From the IMG/VR virus record IMGVR_UViG_3300003937_000059, positions 1 to 58,311 of that record: a stretch of DNA of 58,311 bases; one strand, written 5' to 3'. This DNA comes from a virus. Position 1 is the stretch's first letter. Every line of letters begins with the position of its first letter. Under the pieces are notes generated by a model, which was given only the letters and a program-made list of their open reading frames with translations, searched no databases and was not told the origin of the DNA. Position numbers and translations under genes: made by a program. Of the stretch, positions 41,366 through 51,233 are shown one piece after another.

Positions 41366-42589
41366 ATGAACTATATAAAACAAAAAGTAATTGACTCATT
41401 AAAATGGAAAAAGCATCCTAAAATAAGTGCTGAAAGAATAGGAATTACAGAAGAAGAATATAGAAAAATTAAAAAAGAAATATTAGCAGATAGAAGCAAA
41501 CAAAGAAAAAAAACAAACTTTTTTTCTAAAGCTGCTGATAAAGCACAATTAGTTGAGTCTATTGATTTAGATAAAGGTGAAGGTAAAATATCTGGTACAT
41601 TTGATTATGAACCTAAGAGTGCAGAAGAGATTATAAGTTTACTTAAGATAGATACTAATAAATGGAGATTATCACAGTATTGGAATAAACAAATGGGTGA
41701 TCATTGGAGAGTGTCAGCATTAGTTACTCAATTGAAAGATCAAGAAGAAAATTTATTTAAAAATCTTCTTGAGGTATGGAAACCAAAAAAACATAAGCTT
41801 CCAAAATTTAGTTTAAAATCAGTAGATAAGTCTGACCCAGTATGTGGTGTTATTTCTTTACAAGATATACATTTTGGTAAAGAAGGTAATGATACTATAG
41901 ATAAAGATTTTGAAGATACTATTATATACCTTATGAGTAAGGCAGCTCCTGTACATTATATTGAAAAAATGTATTTTGTTGTAGGAGGAGATTTAATCAA
42001 CATGGATACGTTTGAGGGCACTACTACTAGCGGAACAGGATTAGATAACTGTATGAAAGCTACAGACGCTTATATGCAGGCATTTGATGCAATGCATTGG
42101 GCTATTAATTATATAAAAGCTTTCTGTAAAGAATTAGTTGTTGTTTATGTACCAGGTAACCATGATAGATTGTCTTCATTTCATTTAGTTCACGCACTGT
42201 CAAAGTCAATAGAGAGTGAAGAAATAGAATGGGATATAAATTATGAAGAAAGAAAAGTTCATGTTTGGCATAGTAATTTTAATGCATTTGAGCATGGAGA
42301 TAAACGTAGTAAAAATAATCCTTTAATATTTGCTACTGAATACCCTAAAGAATGGGGAGCTACTATAAATAGAACTTTATTCAAAGGTCATATACACACT
42401 GACAGAAAGGTTGAATATATGACATCTAATGAAACAGCAGGTTTTATAGAAAAAACATTACCTAGTTTAGGAAAGACAGATTACTATCATTATAGTAACA
42501 AATATGTAGGTAATAGAAGATCTGGTAAATTAGAAATACAACACCCTATAATGGGTAACATCTGCGAATTAACTTATCAAGCTTTATAA
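41366..42589 (+). CDS. Calcineurin-like metallophosphoesterase
   Basis: 407 residues. The N-terminal 130 are basic and helical, perhaps DNA-binding (HPKISAERIGITEEEYRKIK resembles a short HTH-like segment). The catalytic domain has the dimetal motifs in order: D-x-H as DIHFG (Asp167, His169), GGD near 207-209, GNHD near 266, and GHIH near 340. Such enzymes act on phosphodiesters in nucleic acids or nucleotides. A phosphoesterase is a recurring crAss-like gene at this place. It may process DNA ends, or degrade host signals. Confidence 0.88.
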   Translation: MNYIKQKVIDSLKWKKHPKISAERIGITEEEYRKIKKEILADRSKQRKKTNFFSKAADKAQLVESIDLDKGEGKISGTFDYEPKSAEEIISLLKIDTNKWRLSQYWNKQMGDHWRVSALVTQLKDQEENLFKNLLEVWKPKKHKLPKFSLKSVDKSDPVCGVISLQDIHFGKEGNDTIDKDFEDTIIYLMSKAAPVHYIEKMYFVVGGDLINMDTFEGTTTSGTGLDNCMKATDAYMQAFDAMHWAINYIKAFCKELVVVYVPGNHDRLSSFHLVHALSKSIESEEIEWDINYEERKVHVWHSNFNAFEHGDKRSKNNPLIFATEYPKEWGATINRTLFKGHIHTDRKVEYMTSNETAGFIEKTLPSLGKTDYYHYSNKYVGNRRSGKLEIQHPIMGNICELTYQAL

Positions 42590-42591
42590 AG

Positions 42592-42626
42592 ACCTCACTT
42601 AAATTTCATAAAGTGGGGTTTTTTTT
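42592..42626 (+). terminator. Intrinsic terminator
   Basis: ACCTCACTT (42592-42600) pairs with AAGTGGGGT (42611-42619) with one G-T pair, followed by seven Ts. It starts four bases after the phosphoesterase stop and its T-run merges into the next promoter-like motif. Confidence 0.88.
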
Positions 42627-42635
42627 GTAAATTAT
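42624..42635 (+). promoter_or_regulatory. Late promoter-like motif
   Basis: TTTGTAAATTAT, 11 of 12 bases of the motif, 13 nt ahead of the 42648 start and directly on the terminator T-run. Confidence 0.45.
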
Positions 42636-42647
42636 AAATATAACTAT

Positions 42648-43214
42648 ATGATTAATAATTTTAAAAAACCCAATTTAAAAGCTCCAAGGTATAGAGAAAA
42701 AAGATTAGGGTTATTAAATGGAGAAACAATAAAAGAATTTAAAGAGAAAAAACCTTTATATTCTGATATAGATAATAAGAAATTAAAAAGTATAATTAAG
42801 TTATACAATATAGAGTTATGGAAGGCTGTTGTTAAAAATAGAGATGGTGTAGAATTACCTGATTCATTAGGATATTTATTTATAGGTACATGTCCTTCAT
42901 CAAAATCAGTTAATACAAATTATGCTCTTTCTAATCAATACGGTAAAGTCTTACAAAATAAAAATTGGGAAACTGATGGTAACTTAGGTAAAATATTTTA
43001 TACCAATTGGTCAACCAAATATAGATTTAAAAATAGGGATCTATGGAGATTTGTAGCATGCAGAGATTTTAAAAGAACTGTAGCTAAAGAATATCCTGCA
43101 AATTGGACCAAGTATGTAGTTATGAAAAATAAATACAGAGTGGCTCATTTATATGATCACAATGCTGATAAGAATAAAGAAGAGTTAAAGCATTATAATG
43201 AATTTGAAAAGTAA
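42648..43214 (+). CDS. Conserved crAss-like hypothetical protein
   Basis: 188 residues, basic. It begins MINNFKKPNLKAPRYREKRL and contains LYNIELWKAVVKNRDGVELP and LGYLFIGTCPSSKSVNTNYA. I recall this start (K-P-x-L-x-A-P-R) and the N-R-D-G-V-E-L-P motif in a protein common to crAss-like and related Bacteroidota phages, with no known function. It stands ahead of the ring and muzzle genes, so a tail-assembly or virion role is likely. Confidence 0.75.
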   Translation: MINNFKKPNLKAPRYREKRLGLLNGETIKEFKEKKPLYSDIDNKKLKSIIKLYNIELWKAVVKNRDGVELPDSLGYLFIGTCPSSKSVNTNYALSNQYGKVLQNKNWETDGNLGKIFYTNWSTKYRFKNRDLWRFVACRDFKRTVAKEYPANWTKYVVMKNKYRVAHLYDHNADKNKEELKHYNEFEK

Positions 43215-43219
43215 ATAAT

Positions 43220-43891
43220 ATGTCAAAAATATCAGAAGCAATATCTAGAATCAGAGGTCAAGTAAAAGCAGAAGTACAAGATGCATTTGTAACTGATAGA
43301 TATATATACAGCCTAATAGAGAAGTACGCTCAAGTATTAATGAGAAGACAAGATTATGCCAATAAACTAATGAAATTTAATTCAGTTTGGAAAACATTAC
43401 CATATATTGAATTAATTGATGTAGATAAAGTAGAGGCACACTGTGCAGGTATAACAAGTGGATGTACAATCAAAAGATCTAAAAAGAAACTACCTTCTAT
43501 GTTTGAAGGATACTGGGGACCTCTAATACGTACTGTAAGCTCTATAGATGGATCAAAAGAACTTCAAGCTACTCAGCCGGGTACTTTTACTTCTATGACT
43601 AAAACTACAACTTTTAAATATAATAAAACATTATATTTTTGGTGGTTAGATGGTTATATATATGCACCAAATATTGAATGGGATGCTTTAAAATTAGAAG
43701 GAGTATTTGATTCAGATATAACTAATTGGGACTGTGATGATACAAATAACTGTATACCTAGGTATGATCAAGAAATATATATACCTGAAGCATTATTTGC
43801 AGAAATAGAAGCTCAAGTAATACAGACTATGATGAATACTATGCAAGTTCCGCCAGAGGATTCTGATAATAAAATAAATATTAATAGATAA
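43220..43891 (+). CDS. Tail ring/connector protein
   Basis: 223 residues. The N-terminal helices (MSKISEAISRIRGQVKAEVQ and KYAQVLMRRQDYANKLMKFN) and then a beta-rich part (PYIELIDVDKVEAHCAGITS) are those of the ring proteins that sit below the crAss portal. It is coupled to the next ring gene (TAATG). It probably forms a twelve-fold or six-fold ring between portal and muzzle. Assignment to a particular numbered ring is not attempted. Confidence 0.78.
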   Translation: MSKISEAISRIRGQVKAEVQDAFVTDRYIYSLIEKYAQVLMRRQDYANKLMKFNSVWKTLPYIELIDVDKVEAHCAGITSGCTIKRSKKKLPSMFEGYWGPLIRTVSSIDGSKELQATQPGTFTSMTKTTTFKYNKTLYFWWLDGYIYAPNIEWDALKLEGVFDSDITNWDCDDTNNCIPRYDQEIYIPEALFAEIEAQVIQTMMNTMQVPPEDSDNKININR

Positions 43892-44859
43892 TGGGAGTAT
43901 CACAAAAATATAGAACATTCAGTCAATTAATGGAAGATGTTTCCATTGATTTTTCAACCTATGCATTGGAAGGAATGATTGAGCCACAGCAATTAATTAA
44001 AGTTGCTCAAAGAGTTAATTATGATTTAGGTTTAAGAATTCACAGAACTAAGCAGGTCATAATTGATATAGAACATGGTAGAGGGCAATTACCTATGGAT
44101 TTCAAATATATAAATTATGCATTTAGATGTGGCAGCTATACAGTTAATGCAACAATGCCATCTGGTACACATATTGAAACATTTAATGAAGTACCTTATG
44201 TTCCTTCTCCTGGAGAAATGTCACCATGCAGTAAAGATGACACCTGTAAAGATGTATGTGTTATTAAAACTTGTGATGATAAAAACAGTTACCAGTTAGT
44301 TCAAAGAGTAGGACCACATCAATACAGACAATTTGATAGTTGGACTCAATTAAGAATTCAAGATGTAAATGATGCTGTTTGTTTTTGTCCTACATTAGGT
44401 GCACAAGCATTAGATATAGCTGAAGTTAGAGATGGATTTTTAGTTACAACATTTAGAACAGGAAAAGTTTATATAAGTTATCAGGGTGCTATGGAAGATG
44501 CATATGGAGATTTATTAGTATTAGATCATCCTTATTGTAATGAATATTATGAATATGCAGTTAAAGAAAGAATACTTGAAAATATGGTATGGAACGGTGA
44601 GAACGTTTCTCAGCAATTAAATTTAGTATCACAGAAACTAAGAGGAGCAAGAAACAATGCATTAACATTTGTTAATACACCAAACTTTGCAGAAATGAGA
44701 AAAATGTGGGAAGTAAATAGAAGAGCACAATATCATAACTATTATAATATGTTCTTGAGCTATGCTCCTAATAATCCAGTTGCTCCTTTGCCAGAAAAAT
44801 TTACTGTAAATCCTAATGACTCTACAACAAGTCAATCATCAACCAGTGCAACCTGTTAA
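43891..44859 (+). CDS. Second tail ring/tubular protein
   Basis: 322 residues. MGVSQKYRTFSQLMEDVSID starts a helical domain, then RGQLPMDFKYINYAFRCGSY opens a beta domain of the type found in P22 gp4- or T7 gp11-like tail tubular proteins. A Cys-rich loop (MSPCSKDDTCKDVCVIKTCD, about 110-129) is a local insertion. The end is Pro/Ser/Thr-rich. It follows its partner ring gene with an overlap and precedes the muzzle gene. Confidence 0.78.
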   Translation: MGVSQKYRTFSQLMEDVSIDFSTYALEGMIEPQQLIKVAQRVNYDLGLRIHRTKQVIIDIEHGRGQLPMDFKYINYAFRCGSYTVNATMPSGTHIETFNEVPYVPSPGEMSPCSKDDTCKDVCVIKTCDDKNSYQLVQRVGPHQYRQFDSWTQLRIQDVNDAVCFCPTLGAQALDIAEVRDGFLVTTFRTGKVYISYQGAMEDAYGDLLVLDHPYCNEYYEYAVKERILENMVWNGENVSQQLNLVSQKLRGARNNALTFVNTPNFAEMRKMWEVNRRAQYHNYYNMFLSYAPNNPVAPLPEKFTVNPNDSTTSQSSTSATC

Positions 44860-44876
44860 ATAAAGGGTAATATATT

Positions 44877-47800
44877 ATGGCAAAAAAAAAGACATCTTCT
44901 AAATCTAAAGGTAGACCAGCTAGTGCACGACCTAAAAGCAGTTCATCTATAGTTTCTAACTCTTTTGTAAAGGGTATGAACAAGGACATTGCACCTTCCA
45001 TGGAGAACAACATGAGTTGGTGGCATGCACGTAATGCAGTTAATAACTCTAATGATGGTGATGTAGGTCTATTAGGAAATGAACCGGCTAATTTACAATG
45101 TGGTGTTATACCATATACAATAATTGGTGCTATACATAGATACGGAGATGAATGGATTATATATTCTACTGATAATAACAACTCAGAGATAGGTACATTT
45201 GATGACAGTGAATGTAAATATACTACATTAGTAAATGATCCTTGTTTAAATTTTAATACTAAATTTCTTATTACAGGTGCATCAAAAGAAAATTTTGATT
45301 GTACATGGGAAGTTTATTGGGATGATGGTAATAATCCATCACGTGCAATGAACATAGATGATATACCATATAAACAAGAAATAACTTCTGCTCCTGGTGA
45401 TCCATGTGTAATATATGAAAACATATTACCATTACAATTAGATTGTGAACAAATAAGATTGGCTCCTTTATTAGATACACCTTGCGTAAAACTAAATAAA
45501 AATACTGACGGAGGATTATTATCAAATGGTTCTTATCAAGCATTTGTTGCTTATACAGAAAATGAACAAAGAGTAACTGACTATATTGGAGTATCTAATA
45601 TTCAAACACTTTGGTCACATGCAGGTTCACAAGGATCATTAGATATATCAATAAGTAATTTAGATGAAGACTATGAGTACTTTGAATTAGTATTATTAGT
45701 GAGAAACCAAGGTCAAACATTTGCTAAAAAAATTGGGTTATATAGTACACAACAAGTTAATATTAACATAGATTATATTGACCCAGCATTAACTGCTGTA
45801 GCTTTAGATCAAATACCTTTACGTAGTCCTGCTTATGAAAAATCAGAGTCTATGTTTGTTGTTAATGATTACTTAATTAGACAAGGACCAACAGAACAAT
45901 TTGATTTTAATTATCAACCTATTGCTAATCAAATACAAGTTAATTGGGTAATTAATCAACAAGATTCAACTTATTATTCTTTAGGTGGGAATAATATGGG
46001 TTTTATGAGGGATGAGCAATATGCATTTTTTATACGTTGGATATATAATACTGGTGAAAGATCTTCTTCATATCATATACCGGGTAGAGCACCTGAAAAT
46101 TATACATTAGATAATGGAAATACAGTTTTAGAAAATGAAATTATTTTTGGAGAAAATGTTATAGATCCTAATGGAGATCCAGTATATAAAGTATATAACA
46201 CTGGGTCTATTACCCAACAAGGATTACAAGAAATATCAGCAAATGGTGATGTTATTACCGCAAGAGGTAAAATGGGATATTGGGAATCAACAGAAAGATA
46301 TCCTAGTAATAGACCTGATATTTGGGGAGATTTATGTGGCTTACCAATTAGACATCATAAGATGCCAACAGAAGAAATAGGTAATGCAGGTCCATTACAT
46401 ATCACTAAAGACAATGGTGATACTATGCAGATATTAGGAGTTGAGTTTGAAAATATAGGAAGACCAACAAATAATGACGGTACATTTATTGAAAATGTAG
46501 TTGGTTATGAAATTTTAAGAGGTTCAAGGCTTGGTGCAAGATCTATACTTGCAAAAGGTTTATTTAGAAATATGCGTAAGTACACTGTACCAAACGCACA
46601 AGATCTTATAGGAGATGGGGTTCAAGGTTTATATCCTAACTATCCATATAATGATTTAAGACCAGATATATATTTTCATGATGGTATTCAAGGAGGCCCA
46701 TTAAATAGAACTAGTGGTTGTGATAGTTTTACTCAGTCATTAGGTGTAAATGGATATAGAGCATTAGGTGATAGACCAGACGTAGATGGTGAACCTGCTG
46801 GATATTCAAGAAAAGTTTTTACATTTTCTTCTCCTGAACTTATGTTTACAAAACCATTTTTAAATGCATTTGAAGCTAGAATGTATGGTCAGTTAACAGG
46901 TAATGCATTTGGATATTTTAAACCATCAGAAGACCATCCACAATTTAAATTATTAAGAAATGGTGGTGCAGTAATTGCTTCTCTTATTGGTTTAGGTTAT
47001 GCATTTCATCAAGTGAGAGGTACTGATACTAGTAGTTTTGAAGGAGCAAGGGCTGCTATGGATTCTGTAAGTGGAAATTGGGGTTTTGGAGGACCTGCGG
47101 GTGCTGGTTATGGTGTACAGCCTGGGGGATGGCTTTTGGTTAATGGACCTGTAGCTGGTGCAGCTGGTGCAGCTTCTACAGTATTGCAAATAGTTGAACA
47201 ATTTTTAATAGATGATTTAATAGCAGTTGGAGATTTTTATAGTGGGGGAGCAGTTAGTCAAATTGCAACAGCCGTTAGTGAAGGTATACAGTCTGCTGAA
47301 GGTGGTATCCCCGGAGTAATTGGTGGAATGAAAAGTAATTCAACTAGAAAAGATACTAGTGTTTCTAATCTTCCTTTTGTAGTTAGAGTTTTTGCAGGTA
47401 TGGCTGTTGCTAAAGCAAATGTTGCAATAGGTGGAAATGAAATTATAGATTTAATATATGCAATGGTTAATGATTCAGATTTTGCATGGAAACATAATTC
47501 ATCTGGATTTTTTGATACATACAGAAATCAAACAAATGGTTTATGGAGAATTAAATGTACTGACTCAAATTATTTAGGTTCTTCTTTTCAAACATTTAAC
47601 AAAGGAGAATATAAAATTAATAATTTATTTAGACCAAGCACTGTGGCAGTAGCTATAGATAAACCAATATCAGATCCAGATTTTAAAGATAAATCTAGAT
47701 ATGTAGTAGGTGGTGAAGTAGAAATGAATCTAAATGCACAAGGGGAATATGTAAGCAGTCAACCAATACCATTTTCTGATAACTATTTATTAGACCCTGG

Positions 47801-50800
47801 ATCATCAAAGAAAAGACAGATATCAGCTTATTATGGGGCATTAAAGTTTAATATGGATAATCAGTACGGACAGCTGGCTGGTATTAAACAAATACAAATG
47901 AGAGGTTGTGTTGAATTATTAGATCCAACAAAACCTAATCAATTTAAATATAAAAGCCAACCAATTTTTTCTGGTGATACATTTATAGGTAGATATACTG
48001 AAAAAACAATAATGCCTATATTTAGTAATTACTTACAAGGACAACCTGATGGTTATACATTTGACTATTCTTTATATGTTAATATTCCTTATCCAAGATA
48101 CTGGTTGAATTCTCAAAGATTTGACTTAACTCCTTTGGCAGGAGAAATTGCAACATTAGGGTTGCAAAGTGAAAATGCATTAGATGCTAAATTTCCAGAT
48201 GATCTATATTATTTAGATAGAGGAAATGATTCATGTAATACTGGATTAAGTGCAATATTTGGAAACGCAAATGATCCGAATCCTGCATTAGCTATGAGGT
48301 TTGCTTATATATATACTCACAATAATGGTATATTAGATTTTTATGTAGAGTCAGAAATTAATTTAGATTATAGAGATTGGGAAGAATCACCAGCAAGAAG
48401 AATATACAGTGTATATGATTACAATGATCTTGATGAGCTATTTCATGCAAGAATAGAAAAAGCAGACAACTTCTATAAATATGATGAATCTTTAAGTCCA
48501 TCAAAGTTTGTTACTCAAATAGGTAGCTTTGGTCAAGTACAGCCATTAGATTATGATCCTTTGGTTGCTGAAACATGTTTTACAAGTTACCCTAAAAGAC
48601 TTGTATATTCTTTAAGAGCTCAAGAAGAATCTAAAAAAGATTTCTGGAGAGTATTCTTAAACTTTAATTATAAAGATTTCAAAGGTGAAGTAAGTGTAAT
48701 AAAACCTTTTAGTAAAAATGGTGCACTAGTATTTTTCCCATACTTATCTCCTCAATTGTTTCAAGGTGTTGATGTTTTAAAAACTCAATTAGATACAAAG
48801 GTAACTATTGGTGATGGTGGTCTTTTTTCTCAACCAATGCAAAATGTTGCTAATTCTGATTTATCTAATGAATATGGTTCATCTGAAAGTTTAAGAGGTG
48901 TAATGAATACACCAATGGGATTATTTTTTATATCACAAGCACAAGGAAAAATATTCCAATATGCAGGTAAAGGTTTAGATCCTATATCTAACAAAGGTAT
49001 GAAGTGGTGGTTTAATAAATACTTACCTTCTTCATTAATAAGACAATTTCCAGAGTTAGAACATTCTGTATTATCTGACAATCCTATAGCAGGTGTAGGT
49101 TGCCAAACAGTGTATGATACTAATAATGATATAGTATACTTCTGTAAAAGAGATTATAAAGTAAAAAAAGAATATATAAGCAATGTAACTTATACTGAAG
49201 AAGGAGGATTTAAATTTAATGTAACAGCTGCATTAGGTAGTCTAGGTACTGGTTCAACAATAATAGATATTAGTATTGGAGATCCAGTTTACTTTGATGA
49301 TTGTTCTTGGACAGTAAGTTATGATCCAAAAGCTAAAGCTTGGATATCATTTCATGATTGGCACCCAGAATTAACTTTACCTAGTATAAATCATTTCTTT
49401 ACTACTAAGACTTTAACAACTGATGTACCTCAATGTCCTCCAGGATTTAATTACAATCCAACATCTTTCAAATGTGAAAGAGCAGATACAATTACTGAGC
49501 CTGCAACAATTACTGTAGACAATGGAGGAACAATGACCCTAACAGGTGGAACACAAGCATGTTTATTAGATATAGTTATTGCTACAGACATGTCTACAAG
49601 TACTATGGGATTAGGGCAAAACCCTAATAACCCAGGAACTAGAGCATTTGCACAACAACAATGGATACAGGCGTTTTTACAAAATCCTTTAGTTATAAAT
49701 GCTCAACAAGCTGGAACAATGCAAATAGGATTTACTGCATGGGCAAACCTATCACAAAGTTGGGATGTGAATAATACTGGTTCACCAGCAGCTTCTACAC
49801 AAAGTATGGTTAATAATATTACAACACCTCAAGCCCGTGCAAATGTTCTTAATTGGTATGCTCAAACATTAGCAGCTAGAGCTTGGCCACCAGGAACTAC
49901 TGTTGGGACAGGTACTAATATAACTAGAGGTTTAACAGGTGGACAAGCACTACTTAATAATAAAGCAGCTTCTGCATTAGGAGATAGATCAGGACAAGGA
50001 AACTTTACACAAATTATATTATTAATTACAGATACTACATCACCAACGGGACCAAATACCCAGTTTCAATCTAGTACAATAGTTCCAGGAGGTCCTGCTC
50101 CTGCAAATCAATTTGTATATGCACTTTATTGTGGTGTAAATAGTCCAGTACCAGTTCAACCATTGGTATTAAATAATATTACTAGTACAGGAGGGCCACC
50201 AACTATATCACCTGGTACGGCTGGTATTTCAACTGATAGATATCAATTTGGTATACAATCTACAATTGATGCATCATATCCAATAACAAACTGGGATATG
50301 ATTGCTACTGAATTTCTTGGCCAAATATGTACTTCTACCCCTTCTTGTAGTTGTCCTGCAGGATACACAATAGTTTATCCAGATGCTAACGGAGACTATA
50401 CACAAGCAACGGGTACATGTGATCCTGTTAATCCACCTATATGCAGACGAGTTCTTTGTGATTGTCCAACTTCTCAACCTGGTTATACTACTACTGTTAC
50501 AGGTGATTGTCCTGATTCAGCACCATTAATTTATCAAGTAGATACTCCAACGTTTACAAGTAATAGAGTTTGTAACTATCAAATATTTGAGCAAGAAAAT
50601 GCTAACTTTGAAGTAGGTTCTATATGGAGACATAATGCAAGGTGTGATTCATATGTGAATTTCTATAAGGTAGATTATCCTTGGGAAATAGATCTAATAG
50701 AAAATACAGGTCAAATTGTTAATACAGTTAGAAGTATTGAATATCAACTTGAAACATACGTCTATAAAAATAATACACTTGGTAACGCTTGTGGAGAAGA

Positions 50801-51233
50801 TAAGTGGGAAGATTTAGAATTTAATTTTGATCATGCTATAGTTTATAATAATGATCAAGTATCTGGATTATTAAATCTAAATATGCAACCTTACAATGAT
50901 CCGTGGGGTGAATTAAATTATCCAATAATAAATAATAGTAGCATAGACATACTATCATCTAAAGTAGAACATAAATTTAGATTTAATCAATTTTTTGATA
51001 TAACAAATGATAGAGGTGAATTTACTAATGTTGAACAACCTATATTTAATACACAGTGTAATGGTTATATTAGACCTTTAAATGCACTTAATCTTAATTA
51101 TGATAAGTCTCCTACACAACGCAAAAAATTTAGACATTATTCTAACCAATTAATATTAAGAAAAAATAGATCAGGAGATAGAAAAATGTTACTAAGATTA
51201 AACAATACTAAACTATTATTATCTAAACGCTAA
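44877..51233 (+). CDS. Muzzle/stabilization protein with vWA and Cys-rich insert
   Basis: 2118 residues. The N-terminal part (ARPKSSSSIVSNSFVKGMNK then DIAPSMENNMSWWHARNAVN) and later strands match the long tail stabilization (muzzle) protein that forms the nozzle in crAss-like phages. Near residue 1562 the sequence changes to a von Willebrand A domain (CLLDIVIATDMSTSTMG) with a canonical MIDAS DMSTS at 1571-1575. Then comes a Cys-rich segment (TPSCSCPAGYTIVYPDANGD and TGTCDPVNPPICRRVLCDCP, about 1815-1890). After it, the muzzle sequence resumes (FEVGSIWRHNARCDSYVNFY) to the end. The insert could be an adhesive arm on the tail tip. Confidence 0.85.
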   Translation: MAKKKTSSKSKGRPASARPKSSSSIVSNSFVKGMNKDIAPSMENNMSWWHARNAVNNSNDGDVGLLGNEPANLQCGVIPYTIIGAIHRYGDEWIIYSTDNNNSEIGTFDDSECKYTTLVNDPCLNFNTKFLITGASKENFDCTWEVYWDDGNNPSRAMNIDDIPYKQEITSAPGDPCVIYENILPLQLDCEQIRLAPLLDTPCVKLNKNTDGGLLSNGSYQAFVAYTENEQRVTDYIGVSNIQTLWSHAGSQGSLDISISNLDEDYEYFELVLLVRNQGQTFAKKIGLYSTQQVNINIDYIDPALTAVALDQIPLRSPAYEKSESMFVVNDYLIRQGPTEQFDFNYQPIANQIQVNWVINQQDSTYYSLGGNNMGFMRDEQYAFFIRWIYNTGERSSSYHIPGRAPENYTLDNGNTVLENEIIFGENVIDPNGDPVYKVYNTGSITQQGLQEISANGDVITARGKMGYWESTERYPSNRPDIWGDLCGLPIRHHKMPTEEIGNAGPLHITKDNGDTMQILGVEFENIGRPTNNDGTFIENVVGYEILRGSRLGARSILAKGLFRNMRKYTVPNAQDLIGDGVQGLYPNYPYNDLRPDIYFHDGIQGGPLNRTSGCDSFTQSLGVNGYRALGDRPDVDGEPAGYSRKVFTFSSPELMFTKPFLNAFEARMYGQLTGNAFGYFKPSEDHPQFKLLRNGGAVIASLIGLGYAFHQVRGTDTSSFEGARAAMDSVSGNWGFGGPAGAGYGVQPGGWLLVNGPVAGAAGAASTVLQIVEQFLIDDLIAVGDFYSGGAVSQIATAVSEGIQSAEGGIPGVIGGMKSNSTRKDTSVSNLPFVVRVFAGMAVAKANVAIGGNEIIDLIYAMVNDSDFAWKHNSSGFFDTYRNQTNGLWRIKCTDSNYLGSSFQTFNKGEYKINNLFRPSTVAVAIDKPISDPDFKDKSRYVVGGEVEMNLNAQGEYVSSQPIPFSDNYLLDPGSSKKRQISAYYGALKFNMDNQYGQLAGIKQIQMRGCVELLDPTKPNQFKYKSQPIFSGDTFIGRYTEKTIMPIFSNYLQGQPDGYTFDYSLYVNIPYPRYWLNSQRFDLTPLAGEIATLGLQSENALDAKFPDDLYYLDRGNDSCNTGLSAIFGNANDPNPALAMRFAYIYTHNNGILDFYVESEINLDYRDWEESPARRIYSVYDYNDLDELFHARIEKADNFYKYDESLSPSKFVTQIGSFGQVQPLDYDPLVAETCFTSYPKRLVYSLRAQEESKKDFWRVFLNFNYKDFKGEVSVIKPFSKNGALVFFPYLSPQLFQGVDVLKTQLDTKVTIGDGGLFSQPMQNVANSDLSNEYGSSESLRGVMNTPMGLFFISQAQGKIFQYAGKGLDPISNKGMKWWFNKYLPSSLIRQFPELEHSVLSDNPIAGVGCQTVYDTNNDIVYFCKRDYKVKKEYISNVTYTEEGGFKFNVTAALGSLGTGSTIIDISIGDPVYFDDCSWTVSYDPKAKAWISFHDWHPELTLPSINHFFTTKTLTTDVPQCPPGFNYNPTSFKCERADTITEPATITVDNGGTMTLTGGTQACLLDIVIATDMSTSTMGLGQNPNNPGTRAFAQQQWIQAFLQNPLVINAQQAGTMQIGFTAWANLSQSWDVNNTGSPAASTQSMVNNITTPQARANVLNWYAQTLAARAWPPGTTVGTGTNITRGLTGGQALLNNKAASALGDRSGQGNFTQIILLITDTTSPTGPNTQFQSSTIVPGGPAPANQFVYALYCGVNSPVPVQPLVLNNITSTGGPPTISPGTAGISTDRYQFGIQSTIDASYPITNWDMIATEFLGQICTSTPSCSCPAGYTIVYPDANGDYTQATGTCDPVNPPICRRVLCDCPTSQPGYTTTVTGDCPDSAPLIYQVDTPTFTSNRVCNYQIFEQENANFEVGSIWRHNARCDSYVNFYKVDYPWEIDLIENTGQIVNTVRSIEYQLETYVYKNNTLGNACGEDKWEDLEFNFDHAIVYNNDQVSGLLNLNMQPYNDPWGELNYPIINNSSIDILSSKVEHKFRFNQFFDITNDRGEFTNVEQPIFNTQCNGYIRPLNALNLNYDKSPTQRKKFRHYSNQLILRKNRSGDRKMLLRLNNTKLLLSKR

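Noticed and set aside
44822-45181. 119-codon leftward frame at the muzzle start
   Set aside because: Lies opposite two strongly supported genes and has no recognisable domain.
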